Source: Saccoglossus kowalevskii
Lineage: Eukaryota; Hemichordata; Enteropneusta; Harrimaniidae
Length of the DNA: 56,213 nucleotides
Assembly: GCF_000003605.2 (NCBI RefSeq)
Contig: NW_003150032.1
Span: 1 to 56,213 of the forward strand
Direction of reading: 5' to 3'
Positions 37,322 to 49,720 of this stretch are shown piece by piece. Position 1 is the stretch's first letter. Each line of letters begins with the position of its first letter. The notes under the pieces are model-generated. The model was not told the DNA's origin and searched no databases. It worked only from the letters and a program-made list of their open reading frames with translations. Both the position numbers and the translations under genes were made by a program.

Positions 37322-38322
37322 AAGAACCCAATGCAGTGACATTTTCAATGTGACTCCTTGCCTAATGAACCCAATGCAGTGACATTTTCAATGTGAGTCC
37401 TTGCCTAAAGATCCCAATGCAGTGACATTTTCAATGTGACTCCCTGCCTAAAGAACCCCATGCATTGGCATTTTCAATGTGACTCCTTGCATAAGAACCC
37501 CATGCAGTGGCATTTTCAATGTGACTCCTTGCCTAAAAAACCCAATGCAGTGACATTTTCAATGTGACTCCTTGCCTAAAGAACCTAATGCAGTGACATT
37601 TTCAATGTGACTCCCTGCCTAAAGAACCCCATGCAGTGGCATTTTCAATGTGACTCCTTGCCTAAAGAACCCCATGCAGTGGCATTTACAATGTGACTCC
37701 TTGCCTAAAGAACCCAATGCAGTGGCATTTTCAATGTGACTCCTTGCCTAAAGAACCCAATGCAGTGACATTTTCAATGTGACTCCTTGCCTAAAGAACC
37801 CAATGCAGTGAAATTTTCAATGTGACTCCCTGCCTAAAGAACCCAATGCAGTGACATTTTCAAGGTGACTCCCTGCCTAAAGAACCCAATGCAGTGACAT
37901 TTTCAATGTGACTCCTTGCCTAAAGAACCCCATGCAGTGGCATTTTCAATGTGACTCCTTGCCTAAAGAACCCAATGCAGTGAAATTTTCAATGTGACTC
38001 CCTGCCTAAAGAACCCCATGCAGTGGCATTTTTAATGTGACTCCTTGCCTAAAGAACCCCATGCAGTGACATTTTCAATGTGACTCCTTGCCTAAAGAAC
38101 CCAATGCAGTGACATTTTCAATGTGAATCCTTGCCTAAAGAACCCAATGCAGTGACATTTTCAATATGAGTCCTTGCCTAAAGAACCCCATGCAGTGGCA
38201 TTTTCAATGTGACTCCTTGCCTAAAGAACCCAATGCAGTGACATTTTCAATGTGACTCCCTGCCTAAAGAACCCCATGCAGTGGCATTTTCAATGTGACT
38301 CCTTGTCTAAAGAACCCAATGC
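37322..38322 (+). repeat. B/C-rich block copy 3, right member of the 1,762-bp pair
   Basis: Follows copy 2 monomer by monomer for about 1 kb, to TTGTCTAAAG, then diverges: copy 2 continues with two L monomers, while copy 3 has one L, a GTGATATTTTC monomer (near 38368) and then M and K types. The intervening 36.56-37.32 kb of copy 2 has no counterpart here, so the duplication was shortened or later recombined. Confidence 0.8.
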
Positions 38323-39159
38323 AGTGACATTTTCAATGTGAATCCTTGCCTAAAGAACCCAATGCAGTGATATTTTCAATGTGAGTCCTTGCCTAAAGAA
38401 TCCAATGCAGTGACATTTTCAATGTTACTCCCTTCCTAAAGAACCCAGTGCAGTGACATATTTAATGTGACTCCTTGCCTAAAGAACCCCATGCAGTGAC
38501 ATTTTCAATGTGACTCTCTTCCTAAAGAACCCAATGCAGTGACATTTTCAATGTGACTCCTTGCCTAAAGAACCCAATGCAGTGACATTTTCAATGTGAC
38601 TCCTTGCGTAAAGAACCCAATGCAGTGACATTTTCAATGTGAGTCCTTGCCTAAAGAATCCAATGCAGTGACATTTTTAATGTGACTCCTTGCCTAAAGA
38701 ACCCAATGCAGTGACATTTTCAATGTGACTCCTTGCCTAAAGAACCCAGTGCAGTGACATTTTCTATGTGAGTCCTTGCCCAAAGAATCCAGTGCAGTGA
38801 CATTTTTAATGTGACTCCTTGCCTAAAAGAACCCAATGCAGTGACATTTTTAATGTGACTCCTTGCCTAAAGAACCCAATGCAGTGACATTTGTAATGTG
38901 ACTCCTTGCCTAAAGAACCCCATGCAGTGACATTTTCAATGTGACTCCTTGCCTAAAGAACCCAGTGCAGTGACATTTTCTATGTGAGTCCTTGCCCAAA
39001 GAATCCAGTGCAGTGACATTTTTAATGTGACTCATTGCCTAAAGAACCCCATGCAGTGACATTTTTAATGTGACTCCTTGCCTAAAGAACCCCATGCAGA
39101 GACATTTTTAATGTGACTCCTTGCCTAAAGAACCCAATGCAGTGACATTTTCAATGTGA

Positions 39160-40060
39160 CTCCTTGCCTAATGAACCCAATGCAGTGACATTTTCAGTGT
39201 GAGTCCTTGCCTAAGGAACCCAATGCAGTGACATTTTCAATGTGACTCCCTGCCTAAAGAACCCCATGCAGTGGCATTTTCAATGTGACTCCTTGCCTAA
39301 AGAACCCCATGCAGTGGCATTTTCAATGTGACTCCTGGCCTAAAAAACCCAATGCAGTGACATTTTCAATGTGACTCCTTGCCTAAAGAGCCCAAATGCA
39401 GTGACATTTTCAACGTGACTCCCTGCCTAAAGAACCCCATGCAGTGGCATTTTCAATGTGACTCCTTGCCTAAAGAACCCCATGCAGTGGCATTTACAAT
39501 GTGACTCCTTGCCTAAAGAACCCCATGCAGTGACATTTTCATTGTGACTCCCTTCCTAAAGAACCCAATGCAGTGACATTTTCAATGTGACTCCTTGCCT
39601 AAAGAACCCAATGCAGTGACATTTTCAATGTGAGTCCTTGCCTAAAGAATCCAATGCAGTGACATATTTAATGTGACTCCTTGCCTAAAGAACCCAATGC
39701 AGTGACATTTTCAATGTGACTCCTTGCCTAAAGAACCCAATGCAGTGACATTTTCAATGTGAGTCCTTGCCTAAAGAACCCAATGTAGTGACATTTTCAA
39801 TGTGAGTCCTTGCCTAAAGAACCCCATGCAGTGACATTTTCTATGTGAGTCCTTGCCCAAAGAACCCAATGCAGTGACATTTTCAATGTGAATCCTTGCC
39901 TAAAGAACCCAATGCAGTGACATTTTCAATGTGACTTCTTGCCTAAAGAACCCAATGCAGTGACATTTTCAATGTGACTTCTTGCCTAAAGCACCCAATG
40001 CAGTGACATTTTCAATGTGAGGTCCTTGCCTAAAGAACCCCATGCAGTGACATTTTTAAT
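39160..40060 (+). repeat. S-to-I module (S 39411, I 40019)
   Basis: Lead-in CAGTGTGAG, CCTAAGG, C, B, CCTGGCC, then S, C-B-B2-D, N, AATGTAGTG, F with CCCAAAGAACC, L, two J and I. S to I is 608 bp (14 monomers plus 6), the same as in the copy at 51.9 kb. Both lack the TAAATAACCCAGTG monomer and one J found in the 16-monomer versions, so the same two-monomer deletion is inherited in both. Confidence 0.8.
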
Positions 40061-40390
40061 GTGACTCTCTTCCTAAAGAACCCAGTGCAGTGACATTTTT
40101 AATGTGAATCCTTGCCTAAAGAACCCAATGCAGTGACATTTTCAATGTGAGTCCTTGCCTAAAGAACCCAATGCAGTGACATTTTCTATGTGAGTCCTTG
40201 CCTAAAGAACCCAATGCTGTGACATTTTTAATGTGACCCCTTGCCTAAAGAACCCCATGCAGTGACATTTTCAATGTGAGTCCTTGCCTAAAGAACCCAA
40301 TGCAGTGACATTTTCAATGTGAGTCCTTGCCTAAAGAACCCCATGCAGTGACATTTTCAATGTGATTCACTGCCCAAAGCACCCAATGCA
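39945..40390 (+). repeat. I-H module (I 40019, H 40364)
   Basis: I to H is 345 bp, one monomer longer than in the left half of the window, because a GAGTCC monomer is inserted between L and F. The same eight-monomer form occurs at 46.0 and 49.4 kb. The longer form marks a right-half lineage. Confidence 0.78.
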
Positions 40391-40709
40391 GTGACATTTT
40401 CAATGTGACTCCCTTCCTAAAGAACCCAATGCAGTGACATTTTCAATGTGAGTCCTTGCCTAAAGAACCCCATGCAGTGACATTTTTAATGTGAGTCCTT
40501 GCCTAAAGAACCCCATGCAGTGACATTTTCAATGTTACTCCCTTCCTAAAGAACCCAATGCAGTGACATTTTCAATGTGACTCCTTGCCTAAAGAACCCA
40601 ATGCAGTGACATTTTCAATGTGAATCCTTGCCTAAAGAACCCAATGCAGTGACATTTTCAATGTGAGTCCTTGCCTAAAGAATCCAATGCAGTGACATTT
40701 TCAATGTGA

Positions 40710-40830
40710 CTCCTTGCTAAAGAATCCCATGCAGTGACATTTTTAATGTGACTCCTTGCTAAAGAACCCCATGCAGTGACATTTTTAATGTGAGTCCTTG
40801 CCTAAAGAACCCCATGCAGTGTCATTTTTA
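40710..40830 (+). repeat. Patch with base losses in T17 monomers
   Basis: TTGCTAAAG occurs twice (one C lost each time), followed by a GTGTCATTTTT substitution near 40818. Equivalent T17 runs at 14.98-15.13 kb and 44.8-44.97 kb keep TTGCCTAAAG. Confidence 0.45.
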
Positions 40831-41019
40831 ATGTGACTCCTTGCCTAAAGAACCCCATGCAGTGACATTTTCATTGTGAGTCCTTGCCTAAAGAACCCCA
40901 TGCAGTGACATTTTTAATGTGACTCCTTGCCTAAAGAACCCCATGCAGTGACATTTTTAATGTGACTCCTTGCCTAAAGAACCCCATGCAGTGACATTTT
41001 CATTGTGACTCCCTTCCTA

Positions 41020-42110
41020 AAGAACCCAATGCAGTGACATTTTCAATGCGAATCCTTGCCTAAAGAACCCAATGCAGTGACATTTTCAATGTGACTCCTT
41101 GCCTAAAGAACCCAATGCAGTGACATTTTCAATGTGAGTCTTTGCCTAAAGAATCCAATGCAGTGACATATTTAATGTGACTCCTTGCCTAAAGAACCCA
41201 ATGCAGTGACATTTTCAATGTGACTCCTTGCCTAAAGAACCCAATGCAGTGACATTTTCTATGTGAGTCCTTGCCTAAAGAACCCAATGCTGTGACATTT
41301 TTAATGTGACCCCTTGCCTAAAGAACCCCATGCAGTGACATTTTCAATGTGAGTCCTTGCCTAAAGAACCCAATGCAGTGACATTTTCAATGTGACTCCT
41401 TGCCTAAAGAACCCAATGCAGTGACTTTTTCAATGTGAGTCCTTGCCTAAAGAATCCAATGCAGTGACATTTTTAATGTGATTCCTTGCCTAAAGAACCC
41501 AATGCAGTGACATTTTCAATGTGACTCCTTGCCTAAAGAACCCAGTGCAGTGACATTTTCTATGTGAGTCCTTGCCCAAAGAATCCAGTGCAGTGACATT
41601 TTTAATGTGACTCCTTGCCTAAAGAAACCCATGCAGTGACATTTTTAATGTGACTCCTTGCCTAAAGAACCCAATGCAGTGACATTTTCAATGTGACTCC
41701 TTGCCTAATGAACCCAATGCAGTGACATTTTCAATGTGAGTCCTTGCCTAAAGAACCCAATGCAGTGACATTTTCAATGTGAGGTCCCTGCCTAAAGAAC
41801 CCCATGCAGTGGCATTTTCAATGTGAGGTCCTTGCCTAAACAACCCCATGCAGTGGCATTTTCAATGTGACTCCTTGCCTAAAAAACCCAATGCAGTGAC
41901 ATTTTCAATGTGACTCCTTGCCTAAAGAACCCAATGCAGTGACATTTTCAATGTGACTCTCTGCCTAAAGAACCCCATGCAGTGGCATTTTCAATGTGAC
42001 TCCTTGCCTAAAGAACCCCATGCAGTGACATTTTCATTGTGACTCCCTTCCTAAATAACCCAATGCAGTGACATTTTCGATGTGAATCCTTGCCTAAAGA
42101 ACCCAATGCA
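41020..42110 (+). repeat. P module copy 5 (P 41048, GACTTTTT 41421)
   Basis: The 373-bp internal spacing is kept although the nearest other copy is 16.9 kb away. Two monomers at 41781 and 41825 read GAGGTCC inside C and B contexts, so they are not true I monomers. They look like I-type bases placed in a B/C block, by conversion or error. The module ends at D, TAAATAACC and TTCGATG (about 42078). Confidence 0.75.
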
Positions 42111-42229
42111 GTGACATTTTCAATGTGACTCCTTGCCTAAAGAACCCAATGCAGTGACATTTTCAATGTGAGTCCTTGCCTAAAGAACCCAATGCAATGA
42201 CATTTTCAATGTGAGTCCTTGCCTAAAGA

Positions 42230-42720
42230 ACCCAGTGCAGTGACATTTTCAATGTGACTTCTTGCCTAAAGAACCCAATGCAGTGACATTTTCAATGTGA
42301 CTTCTTGCCTAAAGAACCCAATGCAGTAACATTTTCAATGTGACTTCTTGCCTAAAGCACCCAATGCAGTGACATTTTCAATGTGAGGTCCTTGCCGAAA
42401 GAACCCCATGCAGTGACATTTTTAATGTGACTCTCTTCCTAAAGAACCCAATGCAGTGACATTTTTAATGTGAATCCTTGCCTAAAGAACCCAATGCAGT
42501 GACATTTTCTATGTGAGTCCTTGCCTAAAGAACCCAATGCTGTGACATTTTTAATGTGACCCCTTGCCTAAAGAACCCCATGCAGTGACATTTTCAATGT
42601 GAGTCCTTGCCTAAAGAACCCAATGCAGTGACATTTTCAATGTGACTCCTTGCCTAAAGAACCCCATGCAGTGACATTTTCAATGTGATTCAATGCCCAA
42701 AGCACCCAATGCAGTGACAT
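42230..42720 (+). repeat. I-H module (I 42385, altered H 42687)
   Basis: I to H is 302 bp, the left-half form, and the J before I has GTAACATT as in the 1.3-kb copy 41,075 bp away. The I monomer is followed by GCCGAAAG. H is altered to GATTCAATGCCC, and the next monomer is GATTCCCTTCC. It lies within the right half but belongs to the left-half lineage. Confidence 0.75.
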
Positions 42721-43929
42721 TTTCAATGTGATTCCCTTCCTAAAGAACCCAATGCAGTGACATTTTCAATGTGACTCTCTTCCTAAAGAATCCTATGCAG
42801 TGACATTTTCAATGTGAATCCTTGCCTAAAGAACCCAATGCAGTGACATTTTTAATGTGACTCCTTGCCTGAAGAACCCCATGCAGTGACATTTTCAATG
42901 TGACTCTCTTCCTAAAGAACCCAATGCAGTGACATTTTCAATGTGAATCCTTGCCTAAAGAACCCAATGCAGTGACATTTTCAATGTGACTCCTTGCCTA
43001 AAGAACCCAATGCAGTGACATTTTCAATGTGAGTCCTTGCCTAAAGAATCCAATGCAGTGACATTTTTAATGTGACTCCTTGCCTAAAGAACCCAATGCA
43101 GTGACATTTTCAATGTGACTCCTTGCCTAAAGAACCCAGTGCAGTGACATTTTCTATGTGAGTCCTTGCCCAAAGAATCCAGTGCAGTGACATTTTTAAT
43201 GTGACTCCTTGCCTAAAGAACCCCATGCAGTGACATTTTTAATGTGACTCCTTGCCTAAAGAACCCCATGCAGTGACATTTTTAATGTGACTCCTTGCCT
43301 AAAGAACCCAATGCAGTGACATTTTCAATGTGACTCCTTGCCTAATGAACCCAATGCAGTGACATTTTCAGTGTGAGTCCTTGCCTAAAGAACCCAATGC
43401 AGTGACATTTTCAATGTGACTCCCTGCCTAAAGAACCCCATGCAGTGGCATTTTCAATGTGACTCCTTGCCTAAAGAACCCCATGCAGTGGCATTTTCAA
43501 TGTGACTCCTGGCCTAAAAAACCCAATGCAGTGACATTTTCAATGTGACTCCTTGCCTAAAGAACCCAAATGCAGTGACATTTTCAATGTGACTCCCTGC
43601 CTAAAGAACCCCATGCAGTGGCATTTTCAATGTGACTCCTTGCCTAAAGAACCCCATGCAGTGGCATTTACAATGTGACTCATTGCCTAAAGAACCCCAT
43701 GCAGTGACATTTTCATTGTGACTCCCTTCCTAAAAAACCCAATGCAGTGACATTTTCAATGTGACTCCTTGCTTAAAGAACCCAATGCAGTGACATTTTC
43801 AATGTGAGTCCTTGCCTAAAGAATCCAATGCAGTGACATATTTAATGTGACTCCTTGCCTAAAGAACCCAATGCAGTGACATTTTCAATGCGACTCCTTG
43901 CCTAAAGAACCCAATGCAGTGACATTTTC

Positions 43930-44530
43930 TATGTGATTCACTGCCCAAAGCACCCAATGCAGTGACATTTTCAATGTGACTCCCTTCCTAAAGAACCCAA
44001 TGCAGTGACATTTTCAATGTGAGTCCCTGCCTAAAGAACCCAATGCAGTGACATTTTTAATGTGAGTCCTTGCCTAAAGAACCCCATGCAGTGACATTTT
44101 CAATGTTACTCCCTTCCTAAAGAACCCAATGCAGTGACATTTTTAATGTGACTCCTTGCCTAAAGAATCCAATGCAGTGACATTTTCAATGTGAATCCTT
44201 GCCTAAAGAACCCAATGCAGTGACATTTTTAATGTGACTCCTTGCCTAAAGAACCCAATGCAGTGACATTTTCAATGTGACTCCTTGCCTAAAGAACCCA
44301 ATGCAGTGACATTTTCAATGTGACTCTCTTCCTAAAGAACCCAATGCAGTGACATTTTCAATGTGAATCCTTGCCTAAAGAACCCAATGCAGTGACATTT
44401 TCAATGTGACTCCTTGCCTAAAGAACCCAATGCAGTGACATTTTCAATGTGAGTCCTTGCCTAAAAAATCCAATGCAGTGACATTTTTAATGTGACTCCT
44501 TGCCTAAAGAACCCAATGCAGTGACATTTT
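43930..44530 (+). repeat. H-M-L-T17 block, closely matched at 55.1-55.7 kb
   Basis: F fused directly to an H ending (TTCTATGTGATTCACTGCCC, near 43930), CCCTTCC, GAGTCCCTGCC, T17-GAGTCC, M (about 44106), T17, L, T17, canonical, K, L, GAGTCC-AAAAAATCC. The series from H onward is repeated at 55.1-55.65 kb and, with added homopolymer bases, at 20.5-21.1 kb. The F/H hybrid monomer is unique to this copy and marks a crossover inside a monomer. Confidence 0.7.
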
Positions 44531-45199
44531 CAATGTGAGTCCTTGCCCAAAGAATCCAGTGCAGTGACATTTTTAATGTGACTCCTTGCCTAAAGAACCC
44601 AATGCAGTGACATTTTTAATGTTACTCCCTTCCTAAAGAACCCAATGCAGTGACATTTTCAATGTGACTCCTTGCCTAAAGAACCCAATGCAGTGACATT
44701 TTCAATGTGACTCCTTGCCTAAAGAACCCAATGCAGTGACATTTTCAATGTGAGTCCTTGCCTAAAGAACCCAATGCAGTGACATTTTTAATGTGACTCC
44801 TTGCCTAAAGTACCCCATGCAGTGACATTTTTAATGTGACTCCTTGCCTAAAGAACCCCATGCAGTGACATTTTTAATGTGACTCCTTGCCTAAAGAACC
44901 CCATGCAGTGACATTTTTAATGTGACTCCTTGCCTAAAGAACCCCATGCAGTGACATTTTTAATGTGACTCCTTGCCTAAAGAACCCAATGCAGTGACAT
45001 TTTCAATGTGACTCCTTGCCTAAAGAACCCAATGCAGTGACATTTTCTATGTGAGTCCTTGCATAAAGAACCCAATGCTGTGACATTTTTAATGTGACCC
45101 CTTGCCTAAAGAACCCCATGCAGTGACATTTTCAATGTGAGTCCTTGCCTAAAGAACCCAATGCAGTGACATTTTCAATGTGACTCCTTGCCTAAAGAA

Positions 45200-46085
45200 C
45201 CCCATGCAGTGGCATTTTCAATGTGACTCCTTGCCTAAAGAACCCCATGCAGTGGCATTTTCAATGTGACTCCTGGCCTAAAAAACCCAATGCAGTGACA
45301 TTTTCAATGTGACTCCTTGCCTAAAGAGCCCAAATGCAGTGACATTTTCAACGTGACTCCCTGCCTAAAGAACCCCATGCAGTGGCATTTTCAATGTGAC
45401 TCCTTGCCTAAAGAACCCCATGCAGTGGCATTTACAATGTGACTCCTTGCCTAAAGAACCCCATGCAGTGACATTTTCATTGTGACTCCCTTCCTAAAGA
45501 ACCCAATGCAGTGACATTTTCAATGTGACTCCTTGCCTAAAGAACCCAATGCAGTGACATTTTCAATGTGAGTCCTTGCCTAAAGAATCCAATGCAGTGA
45601 CATATTTAATGTGACTCCTTGCCTAAAGAACCCAATGCAGTGACATTTTCAATGTGACTCCTTGCCTAAAGAACCCAATGCAGTGACATTTTCAATGTGA
45701 GTCCTTGCCTAAAGAACCCAATGTAGTGACATTTTCAATGTGAGTCCTTGCCTAAAGAACCCCATGCAGTGACATTTTCTATGTGAGTCCTTGCCCAAAG
45801 AACTCAATGCAGTGACATTTTCAATGTGAATCCTTGCCTAAAGAACCCAATGCAGTGACATTTTCAATGTGAGTCCTTGCCTAAATAACCCAGTGCAGTG
45901 ACATTTTCAATGTGACTTCTTGCCTAAAGAACCCAATGCAGTGACATTTTCAATGTGACTTCTTGCCTAAAGAACCCAATGCAGTGACATTTTCAATGTG
46001 ACTTCTTGCCTAAAGCACCCAATGCAGTGACATTTTCAATGTGAGGTCCTTGCCTAAAGAACCCCATGCAGTGACATTTTTAATG
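45200..46085 (+). repeat. S-to-I module (S 45349, I 46043)
   Basis: S to I is 694 bp (16 monomers plus 6), equal to the copy at 53.4 kb. It includes GAGTCC-TAAATAACCCAGTG and three J monomers. The F monomer ends CCCAAAGAACTC, a private change. The lead-in starts at B rather than CAGTGTGAG. Confidence 0.78.
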
Positions 46086-46510
46086 TGACTCTCTTCCTAA
46101 AGAACCCAGTGCAGTGACATTTTTAATGTGAATCCTTGCCTAAAGAACCCAATGCAGTGACATTTTCAATGTGAGTCCTTGCCTAAAGAACCCAATGCAG
46201 TGACATTTTCTATGTGAGTCCTTGCCTAAAGAACCCAATGCTGTGACATTTTTAATGTGACCCCTTGCCTAAAGAACCCCATGCAGTGACATTTTCAATG
46301 TGAGTCCTTGCCTAAAGAACCCAATGCAGTGACATTTTCAATGTGAGTCCTTGCCTAAAGAACCCCATGCAGTGACATTTTCAATGTGATTCACTGTCCA
46401 AAGCACCCAATGCAGTGACATTTTCAATGTGACTCTCTTCCTAAAGAACCCAATGCAGTGACATTTTCAATGTGAATCCTTGCTAAAGAACCAGTGCAGT
46501 GACATTTTTA
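46040..46510 (+). repeat. I-H module with damaged end (I 46043, H 46388)
   Basis: Eight-monomer form, 345 bp. H reads CACTGTCCAAAG, a private change. About 90 bp later TTGCTAAAGAACCAGTG lacks two C residues, a small homopolymer-loss site. The monomers that follow (K, GCGTAAAG, F) match 28.0-28.3 and 50.1-50.4 kb. Confidence 0.7.
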
Positions 46511-47039
46511 ATGTGACTCCTTGCCTAAAGAACCCCATGCAGTGACATTTTCAATGTGACTCTCTTCCTAAAGAACCCAATGCAGTGACATTTTCAATGT
46601 GACTCCTTGCCTAAAGAACCCAATGCAGTGACATTTTCAATGTGACTCCTTGCGTAAAGAACCCAATGCAGTGACATTTTCAATGTGAGTCCTTGCCTAA
46701 AGAATCCAATGCAGTGACATTTTTAATGTGACTCCTTGCCTAAAGAACCCAATGCAGTGACATTTTCAATGTGACTCCTTGCCTAAAGAACCCAGTGCAG
46801 TGACATTTTCTATGTGAGTCCTTGCCCAAAGAATCCAGTGCAGTGACATTTTTAATGTGACTCCTTGCCTAAAGAACCCCATGCAGTGACATTTTTAATG
46901 TGACTCCTTGCCTAAAGAACCCCATGCAGTGACATTTTTAATGTGACTCCTTGCCTAAAGAACCCAATGCAGTGACATTTTCAATGTGACTCCTTGCCTA
47001 AAAAACCCAATGCAGTGACATTTTCAATGTGACTCCTTG

Positions 47040-47900
47040 CCTAAAGAACCCAAATGCAGTGACATTTTCAATGTGACTCCCTGCCTAAAGAACCCCATGC
47101 AGTGGCATTTTCAATGTGACTCCTTGCCTAAAGAACCCCATGCAGTGGCATTTACAATGTGACTCCTTGCCTAAAGAACCCCATGCAGTGACATTTTCAA
47201 GGTGACTCCCTGCCTAAAGAACCCAATGCAGTGACATTTTCAATGTGACTCCTTGCCTAAAGAACCCCATGCAGTGGCATTTTCAATGTGACTCCTTGCC
47301 TAAAGAACCCAATGCAGTGAAATTTTCAATGTGACTCCCTGCCTAAAGAACCCCATGCAGTGGCATTTTTAATGTGACTCCTTGCCTAAAGAACCCCATG
47401 CAGTGACATTTTCAATGTGACTCCTTGCCTAAAGAACCCAATGCAGTGACATTTTCAATGTGAATCCTTGCCTAAAGAACCCAATGCAGTGACATTTTCA
47501 ATATGAGTCCTTGCCTAAAGAACCCCATGCAGTGGCATTTTCAATGTGACTCCTTGCCTAAAGAACCCAATGCAGTGACATTTTCAATGTGACTCCCTGC
47601 CTAAAGAACCCCATGCAGTGGCATTTTCAATGTGACTCCTTGCCTAAAGAACCCAATGCAGTGACATTTTCAATGTGAATCCTTGCCTAAAGAACCCAAT
47701 GCAGTGACATTTTCAATGTGAATCCTTGCCTAAAGAACCCAATGCAGTGACATTTTCAATGTGAGTCCTTGCCTAAAGAACCCCATGCAGTGGCATTTTC
47801 AATGTGACTCCTTGCCTAAAGAACCCAATGCAGTGACATTTTTAATGTGACTCTCTTCCTAAAGAACCCAATGCAGTGACATTTTCAATGTGAATCCTTG
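47040..47900 (+). repeat. B/C-rich block (CAAGG 47198, CAATATGAG about 47500)
   Basis: AAATG, C, B, B2, CAAGG, B, GTGAAATTTTC, T17-B, L, CAATATGAG, B, C, B, then two L monomers. It agrees with the middle of the 35.6-kb block, including GTGAAATTTTC, but has TTGCCTAAAG where that block has TTGTCTAAAG. It is followed by the same K, L, T17-GAGTCC series as at 36.8-37.2 kb. Confidence 0.75.
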
Positions 47901-48289
47901 CCTAAAGAACCCAATGCAGTGACATTTTCAATGTGACTCCTTGCCTAAAGAACCCAATGCAGTGACATTTTCAATGTGAGTCCTTGCCTAAAGAATCCAA
48001 TGCAGTGACATTTTTAATGTGAGTCCTTGCCTAAAGAACCCAATGCAGTGACATTTTCAATGTGACTCCTTGCCTAAAGAACCCAATGCAGTGACATTTT
48101 CAATGTGAGTCCTTGCCTAAAGAATCCAATGCAGTGACATTTTTAATGTGACTCCTTGCCTAAAGAACCCAATGCAGTGACATTTTCAATGTGACTCCTT
48201 GCCTAAAGAACCCAATGCAGTGACATTTTCTATGTGAGTCCTTGCCCAAAGAATCCAGTGCAGTGACATTTTTAATGTGACTCCTTGCC

Positions 48290-48790
48290 TAAAGAAACCC
48301 ATGCAGTGACATTTTCAATGTGACTCCTTGCCTAAAGAACCCAAATGCAGTGACATTTTCAATGTGACTCCTTGCCTAATGAACCCAATGCAGTGACATT
48401 TTCAATGTGAGTCCTTGCCTAAAGAACCCAATGCAGTGACATTTTCAATGTGACTCCCTGCCTAAAGAACCCCATGCAGTGGCATTTTCAATGTGACTCC
48501 TTGCCTAAACAACCCCATGCAGTGGCATTTTCAATGTGACTCCTTGCATAATAAACCCAATGCAGTGACATTTTCAATGTGACTCCTTGCCTAAAGAACC
48601 CAAATGCAGTGACATTTTCAATGTGACTCCCTGCCTAAAGAACCCCATGCAGTGGCATTTTCAATGTGACTCCTTGCCTAAAGAACCCCATGCAGTGGCA
48701 TTTACAATGTGACTCCTTGCTAAAGAACCCCATGCAGTGAGCATTTTCATTGTGACTCCTTGCTAAAGAACCCCATGCAGTGACATTTTC
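48290..48790 (+). repeat. P-type tail block with AATAAA (48550-48555) and an indel patch
   Basis: AAACCCATG, AAATG, CTAATGAACC, C, B, CTAAACAACC, B and GCATAATAAACC repeat the end of the P modules without a P start. At 48715-48775 two TTGCTAAAG losses and an odd GTGAGCATTTTCATTG monomer (a mixture of B and D features) look like an alignment or consensus fault at a B2-to-D boundary. Confidence 0.6.
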
Positions 48791-49199
48791 ATTGTGACTC
48801 CCTTCCTAAAGAACCCAATGCAGTGACATTTTCAATGTGACTCCTTGCCTAAAGAACCCAATGCAGTGACATTTTCAATGTGAGTCCTTGCCTAAAGAAT
48901 CCAATGCAGTGACATATTTAATGTGACTCCTTGCCTAAAGAACCCAATGCAGTGACATTTTCAATGTGACTCCTTGCCTAAAGAACCCAATGCAGTGACA
49001 TTTTCAATGTGAGTCCTTGCCTAAAGAACCCAATGTAGTGACATTTTCAATGTGAGTCCTTGCCTAAAGAACCCCATGCAGTGACATTTTCTATGTGAGT
49101 CCTTGCCCAAAGAACCCAATGCAGTGACATTTTCAATGTGAATCCTTGCCTAAAGAACCCAATGCAGTGACATTTTCAATGTGAGTCCTTGCCTAAATA

Positions 49200-49720
49200 A
49201 CCCAGTGCAGTGACATTTTCAATGTGACTTCTTGCCTAAAGAACCCAATGCAGTGACATTTTCAATGTGACTTCTTGCCTAAAGAACCCAATGCAGTGAC
49301 ATTTTCAATGTGACTTCTTGCCTAAAGCACCCAATGCAGTGACATTTTCAATGTGAGGTCCTTGCCTAAAGAACCCCATGCAGTGACATTTTTAATGTGA
49401 CTCTCTTCCTAAAGAACCCAGTGCAGTGACATTTTTAATGTGAATCCTTGCCTAAAGAACCCAATGCAGTGACATTTTCAATGTGAGTCCTTGCCTAAAG
49501 AACCCAATGCAGTGACATTTTCTATGTGAGTCCTTGCCTAAAGAACCCAATGCTGTGACATTTTTAATGTGACCCCTTGCCTAAAGAACCCCATGCAGTG
49601 ACATTTTCAATGTGAGTCCTTGCCTAAAGAACCCAATGCAGTGACATTTTCAATGTGAGTCCTTGCCTAAAGAACCCCATGCAGTGACATTTTCAATGTG
49701 ATTCACTGCCCAAAGCACCC
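49200..49720 (+). repeat. I-H module (I 49355, H 49700)
   Basis: TAAATAACCCAGTG, three J, I, K, AGTG-L, GAGTCC, F, E, GAGTCC, GAGTCC, H; 345 bp from I to H. It is a regular copy with no private change that I noticed and a good reference for the right-half form. A D-N-AATGTAGTG-F-L lead-in precedes it without an S monomer. Confidence 0.8.

Noticed and set aside
41781-41831. Two further I monomers (GAGGTCC)
   Set aside because: They occur within C and B monomers, one as GAGGTCCCTG, without the GCACCC monomer before or K after. They are not copies of the I module.
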